Assembly (NCBI GenBank): GCA_024276355.1
Contig: JAJRXJ010000035.1
Location: 1 to 33,929 of the forward strand
Length of the DNA stretch: 33,929 bases
Source: Actinomycetes bacterium
Lineage (GTDB): Bacteria; Actinomycetota; Acidimicrobiia; Acidimicrobiales; Aldehydirespiratoraceae
Direction: 5' to 3'
The position numbers and the translations under genes were made by a program. This document shows positions 12,044 through 21,718 of the stretch, piece after piece (positions within the stretch are counted from its first letter, which is position 1; each line of letters begins with the position of its first letter). The notes under the pieces were generated by a model. It was not told the origin of the DNA. It searched no databases and worked only from the letters and a program-made list of their open reading frames with translations.

Positions 12044-12487
12044 TCAGGAGACGAAGCGGATGCAAACGGGGTAGCGATACCACTCGCCGCGTGAGGCTGC
12101 GACTGCGGCCATGATCTCGAGAACGAAGCCAGTGATGGCCACTGCCAAGATCAGGACAAACCCGATCAGCACCAGCATCAACACAAACGACACCGCACCG
12201 GCAATCGCCAGTGTGATCTGGAAGTTGAGCGCCTCGGCTGCATGGTGTCGTACGTAGGCCGAGTCATCCCTCTTGATCAGATAGATCACCAACGGCCCGA
12301 CAAAGCCCGTGAGCATGCCGAGAACATGGGCCAACAACGCCAGCGTGTTGTCGTCCGGTCCGCCACCGACAGCCGGAGCGGTGTGGGTGGTCCATTCGGA
12401 ACCGTCCCAGTACCGTTGCATCCCACCGGGAACCGGATACCAGCCGGCTGGTGCCGTGCCGGGATCCGGAGGCGGATGATTCGTCAT
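12044..12487 (-). CDS. DUF2510/DUF4870-type membrane protein
   Basis: N-terminal PAGWYPVPGGMQRYWDGSEWTTHTAP (DUF2510-like) then LALLAHVLGMLTGFVGPLVIYLIKRDDSAYVRHHAAEALNFQITLAI (DUF4870-like). ATGA overlap with the cysC stop. Confidence 0.88.
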   Translation of the reverse strand: MTNHPPPDPGTAPAGWYPVPGGMQRYWDGSEWTTHTAPAVGGGPDDNTLALLAHVLGMLTGFVGPLVIYLIKRDDSAYVRHHAAEALNFQITLAIAGAVSFVLMLVLIGFVLILAVAITGFVLEIMAAVAASRGEWYRYPVCIRFVS

Positions 12488-13074
12488 CTCAGGATCTCCA
12501 GCACGATCTCGGCCATTGTCGAGGGCTCACCATCGGCGGGCGTGAGCCGCAGATCCGGCTCGACGGGCGCCTCATACGGATCGTCGATGCCGGTGAACCC
12601 GGTGATCTCTCCGGCCCGGGCCTTCGCGTACAGGCCCTTGGGGTCGCGTTGCTCGCAGATCTCGATCGGGGTGTCGACGAACACCTCGATGAACCGGATT
12701 CCCGCGGCTTCGCTCAAGGCCCTGGCGTTGTCGCGTGCCGAGCGGTAGGGGCTCACCAACGGCACCAATGCGACCACGCCGGCGTCGGCCATCAATCTGG
12801 CAACCTCGGCGACACGGCGGACGTTCTCGTTGCGGTCCTCGGCACTGAAACCAAGGTCGCCGTTGAGGCCGTGACGGATGTTGTCACCGTCGAGCACGTA
12901 GGCGGGCCTTCCGTCGCGGAGCAACGCCGCCTCGACCTCCATGGCCACGGTCGACTTTCCGGACCCGGACAGGCCGGTGAACCAGATCGTGGCCCCCGAA
13001 AAGCCGAGCTCGCTCCATCTCTGGGACTGGCTGAGATGCCCCGGATGCCATACGACATTGAGGCTTCTCGCCAT
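12484..13074 (-). CDS. cysC: Adenylyl-sulfate kinase
   Basis: GATIWFTGLSGSGKSTVAMEVEAALL...VLDGDNIRHGLNGDLGFSAEDRNENVRRVAEVARL...FIEVFVDTPIEICEQRDPKGLYAKARAGEI. Confidence 0.95.
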   Translation of the reverse strand: MARSLNVVWHPGHLSQSQRWSELGFSGATIWFTGLSGSGKSTVAMEVEAALLRDGRPAYVLDGDNIRHGLNGDLGFSAEDRNENVRRVAEVARLMADAGVVALVPLVSPYRSARDNARALSEAAGIRFIEVFVDTPIEICEQRDPKGLYAKARAGEITGFTGIDDPYEAPVEPDLRLTPADGEPSTMAEIVLEILR

Positions 13075-13075
13075 G

Positions 13076-14332
13076 TCAGCCTGCTTCGCCGAGAATCATC
13101 CCGGCGGCAACAGTGGTGTTGGTGGCCTCATCGATGAGGATGAAGCTGCCCGTGCTCCGATTTCTACGGTATTCGTCGAAGAACAACGGCACTTGGCAAC
13201 GCATCGACACTCGCCCGATCTCGTTGAGCTTGAGTTCGGGCGCATCTTCGTTGCGGCTCAACGTGTTGATGTCGAGCTGATACGCGAGGTCCCTCACTAT
13301 GACCTTCGCGGTGCGGGTCGTGTGTTTGATCACCAGCCGGCTCCCGCTGGAGAGCGACGACCGCTCCGACATCCAGCAGACCATGGCGTCTATGTCCTGC
13401 GACGCGGTGGGCTGGTTGTTGGGGCGGCACAACATGTCGCCACGCGAGATGTCGATCTCGTCGGAGAGCCTCACCGTGACGGCCATCGGGGCGAACGCCT
13501 CATCGACCGATCCGTCGAAGGTGTCGATGCTCTTGATCGTCGAACCGAAACCGGAAGGCAGCACGACAACTTCGTCGCCGGGCCTCATGACGCCACCGGC
13601 GATGGTACCGGCATACCCCCGGTAGTCGTGGTAGTCGTCGGACTGGGGGCGGATCACATACTGCACCGGGAAACGCGGATCGATCAGATTGCGATCGGAG
13701 GCGATGTGAACCTCTTCGAGATGGTGAAGCAGCGACGGGCCGTCGTACCAAGGGGTGTTGCCCGACCGCTCGACGACGTTGTCGCCGTGGAGAGCAGACA
13801 CAGGAATGAAGGTGAGGTCGACGATGTCGAGCTTCATGGCAAAACTCCTGAACTCCTCCTTCACCTCCTCGAATCGATCTTCGGAATACCCCACCAGATC
13901 CATCTTGTTGACCGCCAACACCAGATGGGGAATGCGCAGAAGTGAAGCCAGGAAGGCATGGCGCCGCGACTGCTCGAGCACACCCTTGCGGGCGTCGATC
14001 AGCACTATCGCCAGGTCGGCGGTGGACGCACCGGTGACCATGTTGCGTGTGTACTGGGTGTGGCCCGGCGTGTCGGCGATGATGAACTTGCGTTTGGGAG
14101 TGGCGAAGTATCGGTAGGCGACGTCGATGGTGATGCCCTGCTCGCGTTCGGCTCTCAGCCCATCGGTGAGAAGGGCCAGGTTGGTGTATTCGGTTCCCAT
14201 CTGAACCGAGGCCCGCTCGACGGCATCGAGCTGGTCCTGAAAGATCGTCTTCGTGTCGTAGAGAAGCCGACCGATGAGGGTCGACTTGCCGTCGTCGACG
14301 CTGCCGGCCGTTGCGAATCTGAGCATCTCCAT
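13076..14332 (-). CDS. cysN: Sulfate adenylyltransferase large subunit (GTPase)
   Basis: MLRFATAGSVDDGKSTLIGRLLYDTKTIFQDQ...EREQGITIDVAYRYFATPKRKFIIADTPGHTQYTRNMVTGAS...LAVNKMDLVGY. Confidence 0.95.
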   Translation of the reverse strand: MEMLRFATAGSVDDGKSTLIGRLLYDTKTIFQDQLDAVERASVQMGTEYTNLALLTDGLRAEREQGITIDVAYRYFATPKRKFIIADTPGHTQYTRNMVTGASTADLAIVLIDARKGVLEQSRRHAFLASLLRIPHLVLAVNKMDLVGYSEDRFEEVKEEFRSFAMKLDIVDLTFIPVSALHGDNVVERSGNTPWYDGPSLLHHLEEVHIASDRNLIDPRFPVQYVIRPQSDDYHDYRGYAGTIAGGVMRPGDEVVVLPSGFGSTIKSIDTFDGSVDEAFAPMAVTVRLSDEIDISRGDMLCRPNNQPTASQDIDAMVCWMSERSSLSSGSRLVIKHTTRTAKVIVRDLAYQLDINTLSRNEDAPELKLNEIGRVSMRCQVPLFFDEYRRNRSTGSFILIDEATNTTVAAGMILGEAG

Positions 14333-15249
14333 TAGAAGTAGCCCTCCTTCTTACGGTCTTCCATGGCTGCCTCGGAGACCCGATCGTCGGCGCGGGTGGC
14401 ACCTCGCTCGGTGATGCGGGTGGCCGATACCTCATCGATGATCGCGTCGATATCGGCGGCTGACGACTCGACCGCCCCGGTGCAACTCATGTCGCCGACG
14501 GTTCGATACCTCACCGTCTCCATGTATGGCTCCTCATCGTCCATCAGCGTGATGAAAGGGCTCACTGAAAGCAACATGCCGTCCCGTTCGAAGACCTCCC
14601 GGCGGTGCGAGAAGTAGACCGACGGGATCTCGATGTTCTCGGCCTTGATGTATTGCCAGATGTCGAGCTCGGTGTAGTTGGAAATCGGGAACACACGGAT
14701 GTGTTCGCCCTGCCTGATCCTGCCGTTGTAGAGGCTCCACAACTCGGGACGCTGATTCTTGGGGTCCCACTGGCCGAACTCGTCGCGGAAGGAAAACACA
14801 CGTTCCTTGGCCCTCGCCTTTTCTTCGTCGCGGCGGGCGCCCCCGAACAAGGCATCGAAACGGTGTTCGGCGATTCCGTCGAGCAACACCCGTGTCTGTA
14901 ACCGATTTCTGCTGGCACGGGGACCAGTCTCCTCGACGACCTTGCCGGCGTCGATCGCTTCCTGCACCGAAGCCACCACCAATCGGGCACCGGCCTCGGC
15001 CAACCGGCGATCACGAAACTCCATCACTTCCGGGAAGTTGTGGCCGGTGTCGACGTGCATCACCGGGAAGGGAATCTTCGCCGGCCAGAACGCCTTCTCG
15101 GCCAGACGCAGCATCACGATGCTGTCCTTGCCTCCGGAGAAAAGCAGGCACGGATTCTCGAACTCGGCCGCCACCTCACGGAAGATATGGATCGATTCGG
15201 CTTCGAGCTGTCGGAGGTGAGTGAGGTCATACGCCATTCGGAACGCCAA
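14332..15249 (-). CDS. cysD: Sulfate adenylyltransferase small subunit
   Basis: LRQLEAESIHIFREVAAEFENPCLLFSGGKDSIVMLRLAEKAFWPAKIPFPVMHVDTGHNFPEVMEFRD. Start may be the internal ATG at 15237 (MAYDLTHL). Confidence 0.95.
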   Translation of the reverse strand: MAFRMAYDLTHLRQLEAESIHIFREVAAEFENPCLLFSGGKDSIVMLRLAEKAFWPAKIPFPVMHVDTGHNFPEVMEFRDRRLAEAGARLVVASVQEAIDAGKVVEETGPRASRNRLQTRVLLDGIAEHRFDALFGGARRDEEKARAKERVFSFRDEFGQWDPKNQRPELWSLYNGRIRQGEHIRVFPISNYTELDIWQYIKAENIEIPSVYFSHRREVFERDGMLLSVSPFITLMDDEEPYMETVRYRTVGDMSCTGAVESSAADIDAIIDEVSATRITERGATRADDRVSEAAMEDRKKEGYF

Positions 15250-15353
15250 ACGTAGAGGTCATCGAGGGCATGTTACGGTCGTCGCAGGTACGTATCGGCC
15301 ATTGTGCGCCAACATCGAGATGTTTGCGCAAGCCCAAAAACGGAGGAGTCGGA

Positions 15354-16115
15354 TTGCCGGTCCCCATGCAAGATCATCAGCTCGCCGCCACCCTCGCCCG
15401 GGAGGCAGGCGAACTCCTCGTGGAGCTCCGCGGGAGGCTCCACAGCGACGGAGCCCCGGGGGCGGTGATCAAGTCCGAAGGCGACCGCCAGGCCCACGAA
15501 TTCCTCATGGAGCGTCTCGCCCACGAACGTCCCGACGATGCCGTTCTCTCCGAAGAAGGCACCGACGACGCCGCTCGGCTCGATGCCGTACGCACCTGGA
15601 TCGTCGATCCGCTCGACGGCACCCGGGAGTTCTCGGAGGTGCCCCGCACCGACTGGGCCGTCCATGTCGCCCTTGTGATCGACAACCGCCCGGTGGCCGG
15701 TGCTGTTGCTCTGCCCGGCCTCGAAATGGTTCTCAGCACCGCCAACCCGCCCACGCTTTCATCTGATGCAGCCGACCCTCCCCGAATCATCGTTTCTCGC
15801 ACACGACCACCAGCCGCCGCCACCCACCTGGCCGAGTCGCTCGGAGCCGATCTGGTCGAGATGGGTTCGGCCGGGGCGAAGACCATGGCTGTCATACGGG
15901 GCGAATGCGAGATCTACGCCCACAGTGGTGGTCAATACGAATGGGACTCCTGTGCGCCGGTGGCGGTGGCGGCCGCAGCGGGATGCCATGTGAGCAGGAT
16001 CGACGGTTCCGAGCTTCTCTACAACCAGTCCGATCCCTACCTTCCGGATCTGCTCGTGTGTCGCCCCGAGCTGGCTTCGGCCACTCTCGACGCCCTGGCC
16101 TCGTTCGAGTCCTGA
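15354..16115 (+). CDS. cysQ: 3'(2'),5'-bisphosphate nucleotidase / inositol monophosphatase family
   Basis: LSEEGTDDAARLDAVRTWIVDPLDGTREF...YEWDSCAPVAVAAAAG match IMPase/CysQ motifs. GGAGGAG precedes a TTG at 15354 (ATG 15366 is the alternative). Divergent from cysDNC. Confidence 0.85.
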   Translation: MPVPMQDHQLAATLAREAGELLVELRGRLHSDGAPGAVIKSEGDRQAHEFLMERLAHERPDDAVLSEEGTDDAARLDAVRTWIVDPLDGTREFSEVPRTDWAVHVALVIDNRPVAGAVALPGLEMVLSTANPPTLSSDAADPPRIIVSRTRPPAAATHLAESLGADLVEMGSAGAKTMAVIRGECEIYAHSGGQYEWDSCAPVAVAAAAGCHVSRIDGSELLYNQSDPYLPDLLVCRPELASATLDALASFES

Positions 16116-16134
16116 CTCCCGGCAGACTGTCGGG

Positions 16135-17745
16135 GTGACTCCCGAACACCAGCCGGAACCCGGGCCGAAATCAGTGGCCACGATCGACACCACATGGGGG
16201 GCGTTCACCGACCAGGGCCCGTGGAACGTCGTGCTTGATGATCTCGTGTGGAAGCCCGGCGTACCCGCCCTTCGCGCCGAAGCCGAACGACGGCTACCGG
16301 CGATGATCAACCCATCGAGGCGGTTTCCGGGCCTGCGGGTGTTCACCGTGGCCGCTCACGCCTCACGGGCGATGATCCCGTGGGCCCTCACAAAGCGTCG
16401 CCGCGGCGGATCCGACTCGCGGGCCGACATCTCGGCTCGTCTTCGATTGGCGGCCGAAAGGCTCGGGCCCACCTACATCAAGCTTGGGCAGATCATCTCC
16501 AGCGGTGAGGGAATCTTCCCTGCTGAGCTGGTTGCCGAGTTCGCGAAATGCCGCGACCAGGTGCCCGCCGAGACATTCACAACCGTACGCGAAGTGGTGG
16601 AATCCGATCTCGGGGGACCACTCGAGTCGGTGTTTGCCTCGTTCTCCATCGTTCCGATCGCCGCCGCCTCCATCGCCCAGGTCCACAAGGCCACGCTCAT
16701 CGACGGAACCCCGGTGGTGGTGAAGGTACAACGCCCCACGGTCGATCGTCTTGTGCATCAGGACCTTCGGGCTATGGCCTGGGTGGCGCCCATGTTCGTC
16801 GGACGGATCCCCATAGCGTCGCTGGCCAACCCGCCGGCGCTGGTCGAGGTCTTCGCCCACACGATCAGCGAAGAACTCGACTTCCGCATCGAGGCCGACA
16901 ACATGCTCGACCTGGCCAAGGTGTTTTCCGATCTTGGCCAGACCCAGTTCGTGATCCCCCGGCCGCATCCCACCCTGGTGACCCGACGTGTCCTGGTGAT
17001 GGAGTGTCTCGACGGATTCAAGTTCGACGACCTCGACGAATACGAACGCCACGGCCTCGACACCCACGAGATCGTGAGGGCGTCGATGATCGGCTTCATG
17101 GAGGGGGCCCTGATTCACGGGATTTTCCATGGTGATCTCCACGGCGGGAATCTGTTCGCACGTCCCGATGGCCGCACCGCACTGCTCGACTTCGGAATCA
17201 CCGGACGCATGAGCGAAAAAAGACGGTTGGCCTTTGTGAAGCTGCTGATCGGCGGGATGATGAACGATCCCCTCGGCCAGCTCGCGGCGATCCGCGATCT
17301 GGGGGCACTCCCGGCCGACACCGACCTCGAAGCCGTGGCCCGAGACCTCGGAATGTTCGACGAGGTCGTCGACCCGACCGCGATGTCTCCCGACGAGCTC
17401 GTGGGCGAATTGCAGAGGGTGGTGAAGGCGCTGCTCGGTTACGGAGCCCGAATGCCCAAGGAACTCATGCTGTTCGTGAAGAACATGGTTTTCCTCGACG
17501 GGGCCATCGCCCGGCTCGCACCCGACCTCGACCTGCTGGCCGAGATCGCCCACGTGGCCGGCTATTTCGCCACCCACCACGGCGCTGAACTGGCCGCTCA
17601 AGTGGGCATGGAGCCCGACGACTACGAGTTCGACGAGGGGGGTGTCCGGGCTGCCTTCGGGATCGGCGATTCGGTCGAGACGATGACCTACCGCCAGCTT
17701 CAGGAACGACGCGAGCTCATCCGCAAGCGCCTGCGCGCCGGTTGA
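16135..17745 (+). CDS. ABC1/AarF/UbiB family atypical kinase
   Basis: KLGQIISSGEGIFPAELVAEFAKCRDQVP, AAASIAQVHKATLIDGTPVVVKVQRP, GIFHGDLHGGNLF, ALLDFGITGRM. GTG start. Confidence 0.93.
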   Translation: MTPEHQPEPGPKSVATIDTTWGAFTDQGPWNVVLDDLVWKPGVPALRAEAERRLPAMINPSRRFPGLRVFTVAAHASRAMIPWALTKRRRGGSDSRADISARLRLAAERLGPTYIKLGQIISSGEGIFPAELVAEFAKCRDQVPAETFTTVREVVESDLGGPLESVFASFSIVPIAAASIAQVHKATLIDGTPVVVKVQRPTVDRLVHQDLRAMAWVAPMFVGRIPIASLANPPALVEVFAHTISEELDFRIEADNMLDLAKVFSDLGQTQFVIPRPHPTLVTRRVLVMECLDGFKFDDLDEYERHGLDTHEIVRASMIGFMEGALIHGIFHGDLHGGNLFARPDGRTALLDFGITGRMSEKRRLAFVKLLIGGMMNDPLGQLAAIRDLGALPADTDLEAVARDLGMFDEVVDPTAMSPDELVGELQRVVKALLGYGARMPKELMLFVKNMVFLDGAIARLAPDLDLLAEIAHVAGYFATHHGAELAAQVGMEPDDYEFDEGGVRAAFGIGDSVETMTYRQLQERRELIRKRLRAG

Positions 17746-17769
17746 CGATTCGCCGCCTATCGTCACTGG

Positions 17770-18435
17770 ATGCGCCTCGTCATCGCCCGCTGCACCGTCG
17801 ACTACGAGGGCCGGCTGAGGGCCCATCTTCCGGACGCCACCCGATTGGTGATGGTGAAGGCCGACGGCTGCGTGGCCATCCACGCCGATGGGGGCGCATA
17901 CAAGCCGCTCAATTGGATGAACTCGCCGAATCGCCTGACAATCGACGACGATGCCGCCATCTGGACGGTGCGCAGCCCCAAGGGAGATTTGCTCACCATC
18001 ACCTTCCACGAGATCTTCTCCGACACGTCCCATGATCTCGGCGTGGATCCGGGGCTCCAGAAGGATGGCGTCGAAGCTCACCTGCAGGAGCTTCTGGCCA
18101 ACGACCCCACTTCCATCTCCGATGGCCTGAGGCTGGTGAGACGCGAGTTTCCCACCGACATCGGGCCGGTCGATCTGATGTGTCGCGACCAGGACGGAGT
18201 GGCGGTGGCCATAGAGGTGAAACGTCGGGGCGAGATCGACGGCGTGGAGCAACTCACCCGATATCTCGATTTTCTCAACCGCGACCCGATGCTGCGACCG
18301 GTCCGCGGAGTGTTTGTCGCCCAGGAGATCAAGCCCCAGGCGAAGGTGCTGGCGGCCGATCGTGAGATCGACTGTGTGGAGGTCGACTACGACGAGCTTC
18401 GCGGTATCGAGTCGCCCAATCTGAAACTGTTCTGA
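17770..18435 (+). CDS. nucS: Mismatch endonuclease NucS (EndoMS)
   Basis: [53 protein letters not shown]...[41 protein letters not shown]...C-terminal LKLF. Confidence 0.95.
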   Translation: MRLVIARCTVDYEGRLRAHLPDATRLVMVKADGCVAIHADGGAYKPLNWMNSPNRLTIDDDAAIWTVRSPKGDLLTITFHEIFSDTSHDLGVDPGLQKDGVEAHLQELLANDPTSISDGLRLVRREFPTDIGPVDLMCRDQDGVAVAIEVKRRGEIDGVEQLTRYLDFLNRDPMLRPVRGVFVAQEIKPQAKVLAADREIDCVEVDYDELRGIESPNLKLF

Positions 18436-18452
18436 GCGGGACCTCCGAGGCC

Positions 18453-20297
18453 ATGACACCCAAGACGTCACGAAGCAAGAGATCCACACGTCAGCGGGTT
18501 CTCACCACCACCGTCGCCGCCATCATCGGGTTGTCCATGGCTGTCACCATCGGATGGACCATCGACGACGTGGTGTTCGGGCACGACATTCCGCGCGGTG
18601 TTTCGATGGAAGGGATCAGCATCGGGAACACCGATCGTGTCGATGCTGCAGCCCGTATCAGCACCTACGACCCCGGGGGCCGTTCGATCACCCTGGAATG
18701 GGCCGGACGGTCGATCGCGAAGACCGCGTCAGACCTCGGGGTTTCCCTTGATGTCGACGCGACACTTGTTGAGGTGCCGGGGCGGGGGCCGATGCTCAAG
18801 CGGCCGTGGAACTGGCTGCGATCTCTGTGGAGTGACAGCCCCATCGAACCGGTCCTCACGATCGACAACTCGCGGCTCGGCACGTTGTTCACCACGGGAG
18901 ATGGCTCCGCGTTCGGAATCAGCTTCGGGAACCCCCGCATCAAGCTCGTCGACGGAACATTCGTGGCCGACTCGGTGGCCACGGTGCCCGAAGTCGACCG
19001 CAATGCGCTCGGGCAGGCGATCATCAAGACTGCGCTGTCCCCCGATGGCGAGACAGCCACGGTGGTCGTTCCGATACTCGGAGAGCGATCGGTCGACACC
19101 GCCGACGCCGATCTCGCCAAGGCCGCCAACGACCTGACAGCAGGAGGAATCTCGGTCGGGCTCGTCGGTTCTCTCGACACCTTCGTGATTCCCCAGACAA
19201 CCCTGCGCTCCTGGCTCGTGTTCGGCGGAACCAGAGGCGAACCGGAGTTCTCGCTCGACCGGACCGCGGTGATGAGCGTGCTTGAGTCATTGTTCGTCGG
19301 TATCGGCGACCAGGGCGAACAGTCACGGTTCGTTGTCGACGACTCCGGCGAGGTACACATCGTGGGCGGTGCCCCCGGTAGCGTCTGCTGCCGGGAGGGG
19401 TCCACCGACCTCATCCTCAACACACTGAAGGACGGCCGACACACCGTCATGCTCAGGCCTCAGGAAGACCCGAATTCGCGCGGTGTCGCTTGGGCCGAAT
19501 CACTCCGCATCCATGAACTCGTCGGAGAATTCACCACACACTTCCGGGCCGGCCAAACACGCGTCAAGAACATCGAGCGGATCGCAGAGCTGACGCGTGG
19601 GGCAGTGATCGAACCCGGAGAGACCTTCTCGATCAACAAGTTCGTCGGCCGACGCACCCGGGCCAAGGGCTTTGTCTCGGCCGGAGTGATCTCCAACGGA
19701 GTCTTCGACAGTTCCGTCGGAGGAGGCATCTCCCAATACGCCACCACCCTGTTCAACGCGGCCTTTTTTGCGGGGCTCGACTTCGGCGAGTACCAGAGCC
19801 ATTCGATCTACATCTCTCGATACCCCTACGGCCGTGAGGCCACAATGTCGTTTCCCCACCCGGATCTGCAGATCATCAACAACACGCCGTACGGCATCCT
19901 CATCTGGCCGACCACCACCAAGGATTCGATCACCGTGTCGCTCTACTCCACGAAGTGGGTCGTGGGCGAGCAGACCGGCCAGACCAAGCGGGCCGAGGGC
20001 ACATCCTGCACGCGGGTCACGACCGAACGCACCCGGACATGGATGGAGGACGGCCATACCGAAGTCGACTTGGTCACGGCCAGGTACCGGCCCGAGGGAA
20101 TCAAGTGCGACGGTTCCCCGAGCGTCCCAACCACCACGACCACCGCGCCACCCACCACCGCACCCCCGACCACAACCGCACCACCCACGACAACCGCGCC
20201 ACCCACCACCACCGCGCCACCCACCACCACCGCACCCCCGACCACAACCGCACCTCCGACCACAACCGCACCCCCGACCACCACTGGTGCCCCATGA
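18453..20297 (+). CDS. VanW family protein with N-terminal TM segment and Pro/Thr-rich C-terminal tail
   Basis: N-terminal hydrophobic segment VLTTTVAAIIGLSMAVTIGW. VanW-type region GETFSINKFVGRRTRAKGFVSAGVISNGVFDSSVGGGISQYATTLFNAAFFAGLDFGEYQSHSIYISRYPYGREATMSFPHPDLQIINNTPYGILIWP. Tail of (TTTAPP)n. Confidence 0.92.
   Translation: MTPKTSRSKRSTRQRVLTTTVAAIIGLSMAVTIGWTIDDVVFGHDIPRGVSMEGISIGNTDRVDAAARISTYDPGGRSITLEWAGRSIAKTASDLGVSLDVDATLVEVPGRGPMLKRPWNWLRSLWSDSPIEPVLTIDNSRLGTLFTTGDGSAFGISFGNPRIKLVDGTFVADSVATVPEVDRNALGQAIIKTALSPDGETATVVVPILGERSVDTADADLAKAANDLTAGGISVGLVGSLDTFVIPQTTLRSWLVFGGTRGEPEFSLDRTAVMSVLESLFVGIGDQGEQSRFVVDDSGEVHIVGGAPGSVCCREGSTDLILNTLKDGRHTVMLRPQEDPNSRGVAWAESLRIHELVGEFTTHFRAGQTRVKNIERIAELTRGAVIEPGETFSINKFVGRRTRAKGFVSAGVISNGVFDSSVGGGISQYATTLFNAAFFAGLDFGEYQSHSIYISRYPYGREATMSFPHPDLQIINNTPYGILIWPTTTKDSITVSLYSTKWVVGEQTGQTKRAEGTSCTRVTTERTRTWMEDGHTEVDLVTARYRPEGIKCDGSPSVPTTTTTAPPTTAPPTTTAPPTTTAPPTTTAPPTTTAPPTTTAPPTTTAPPTTTGAP
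20128..20291 (+). repeat. 18-bp-period coding repeat (TTTAPP)n in the VanW C-terminus
   Basis: Repeated ccacccaccaccaccgcg/ccgaccacaaccgcacc units encoding TTTAPPTTTAPP... Confidence 0.9.
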
Positions 20298-21718
20298 CCA
20301 GTCCCACCTCGCCCGGACCCGGCTCGGGATGCGACCATGAGAAGATGCCTGCCGACCTCGCCGATGATCGAATGTCCGGGCTCGACACTCTGGTCTGGAA
20401 CATCGAGAACGACCCGCGCCTGCGCTCCACGGTCACTGCCATCTTCGGCTTCGACGAGCCCCTCGACCCGGCCGTCCTTCGACATCATCTCGACCGGGTC
20501 TCCCGACTCGTTCCCCGGATGCACCAAAGGGTGGTGCACGACCCGTTGGGCATTGCGCCGCCCCGATGGGAGACCGATCCCGATTTCTGCCTGGGCCGAC
20601 ACTTTCGGGTGGCGACCCTCGGCGGGCAGGGAACCCCACGCCAGCTCCACGAGCTCGCGGCGGCTGTCGCTTCCCAAGCCCTCGATCGCTCAATTCCGCT
20701 TTGGGAGTTCACGCTCGTCAACGGATTGGCCGACGGACGCAGCGCCCTCATCGTCAAGACCCATCACGCCCTGACCGACGGGATGGGGGGAATGCAGCTC
20801 ATGCTCGAGCTGTGCGATCTGACCCCGTCGTTCGAGCCCGACCGCGAGCTGCCACCGCCTCCGACCCCGTCCGGCCGCGATGCCGGATCCGTGGAAAGCG
20901 AGATCCGGTACGAAGCCGGCCGCTTTCTAAGGAATCTGGGCCGCGCCATCGACACTGCCGGCGATGTCGCCGACGACCCGGTCGATGCCGCTCAGCGACT
21001 CGGCTCGGCCATCAGTTCCGCCCGGCGGGTTCTGAGCCCGGTGCCGCCACCGGAAAGCAGTGTGATCGGAGCAAGGTCGCTCGACATCGACTTCCGGTCG
21101 TTCGCACTGTCCCTCGAGGACATGCGTAGAGCAGGTCGGCGGGTCGGTGGCACGGTGAACGATGCCTTCGTGGCCGGGATCTCCTTGGGCATGACCAACT
21201 ACCACCGCCGCTTCGGGGCATCGCTCGAGTCGCTGAGGGTGTCGGTGCCGGTCAACAGGCGTGTCGACTCCGACGGGGTCGGCAACCATTTCACCCCCGG
21301 CAAGATTCATCTCGACACATCAACTTCCGACCCAGACGAACTCATGCGCCGCGCCCATCGTGAGGTGAATCTGCTCAGAAACGAGCCCGCCAACGCCCTT
21401 GTGGAACCCGTTGCCAACCTTCTGCGATTCCTGCCCGCGGCGCTTTCCACCAGCGTCGCGTCGGCCTTGTTCGTCGGAATCGATGTCGCGGCGTCGAACG
21501 TCGCCGGCAGCCCTGTACCCCTCCACCTCTGTGGCCATCGGATGACCGCGCTGATCCCGTTCGGTCCGCTGATCGGTTGTGCAGCGAACGTCACCATGGT
21601 GTCGTTCGACGGCACTGTCCACGTGGGTGTCAACTGTGATCCAGCGGCCATCTCCGATCCCGCGATGTTCGTCCACGAACTCGAGGCCGCGTACGCCACG
21701 GTGCTCGCAGACCGATGA
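20294..21718 (+). CDS. Wax ester synthase / diacylglycerol acyltransferase (WS/DGAT) family
   Basis: MSGLDTLVWNIEN...IPLWEFTLVNGLADGRSALIVKTHHALTDGMGGMQLMLELCDL (HHxxxDG motif). VGGTVNDAFVAGISLGMTNYH. Start ATG overlaps the VanW stop (ATGA). Confidence 0.93.
   Translation: MTSPTSPGPGSGCDHEKMPADLADDRMSGLDTLVWNIENDPRLRSTVTAIFGFDEPLDPAVLRHHLDRVSRLVPRMHQRVVHDPLGIAPPRWETDPDFCLGRHFRVATLGGQGTPRQLHELAAAVASQALDRSIPLWEFTLVNGLADGRSALIVKTHHALTDGMGGMQLMLELCDLTPSFEPDRELPPPPTPSGRDAGSVESEIRYEAGRFLRNLGRAIDTAGDVADDPVDAAQRLGSAISSARRVLSPVPPPESSVIGARSLDIDFRSFALSLEDMRRAGRRVGGTVNDAFVAGISLGMTNYHRRFGASLESLRVSVPVNRRVDSDGVGNHFTPGKIHLDTSTSDPDELMRRAHREVNLLRNEPANALVEPVANLLRFLPAALSTSVASALFVGIDVAASNVAGSPVPLHLCGHRMTALIPFGPLIGCAANVTMVSFDGTVHVGVNCDPAAISDPAMFVHELEAAYATVLADR

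Noticed and set aside
16363-18489. 708-aa minus-strand ORF antisense to the UbiB kinase and nucS
   Set aside because: Plus-strand products are clear family members. The antisense frame is His/Gly/Val-rich and low-complexity-like, typical of open antisense frames in high-GC DNA.
19943-20677. Minus-strand ORF with GGAVVVGGAVVVGGAV repeats
   Set aside because: Antisense of the (TTTAPP)n tail of VanW; not an independent gene.
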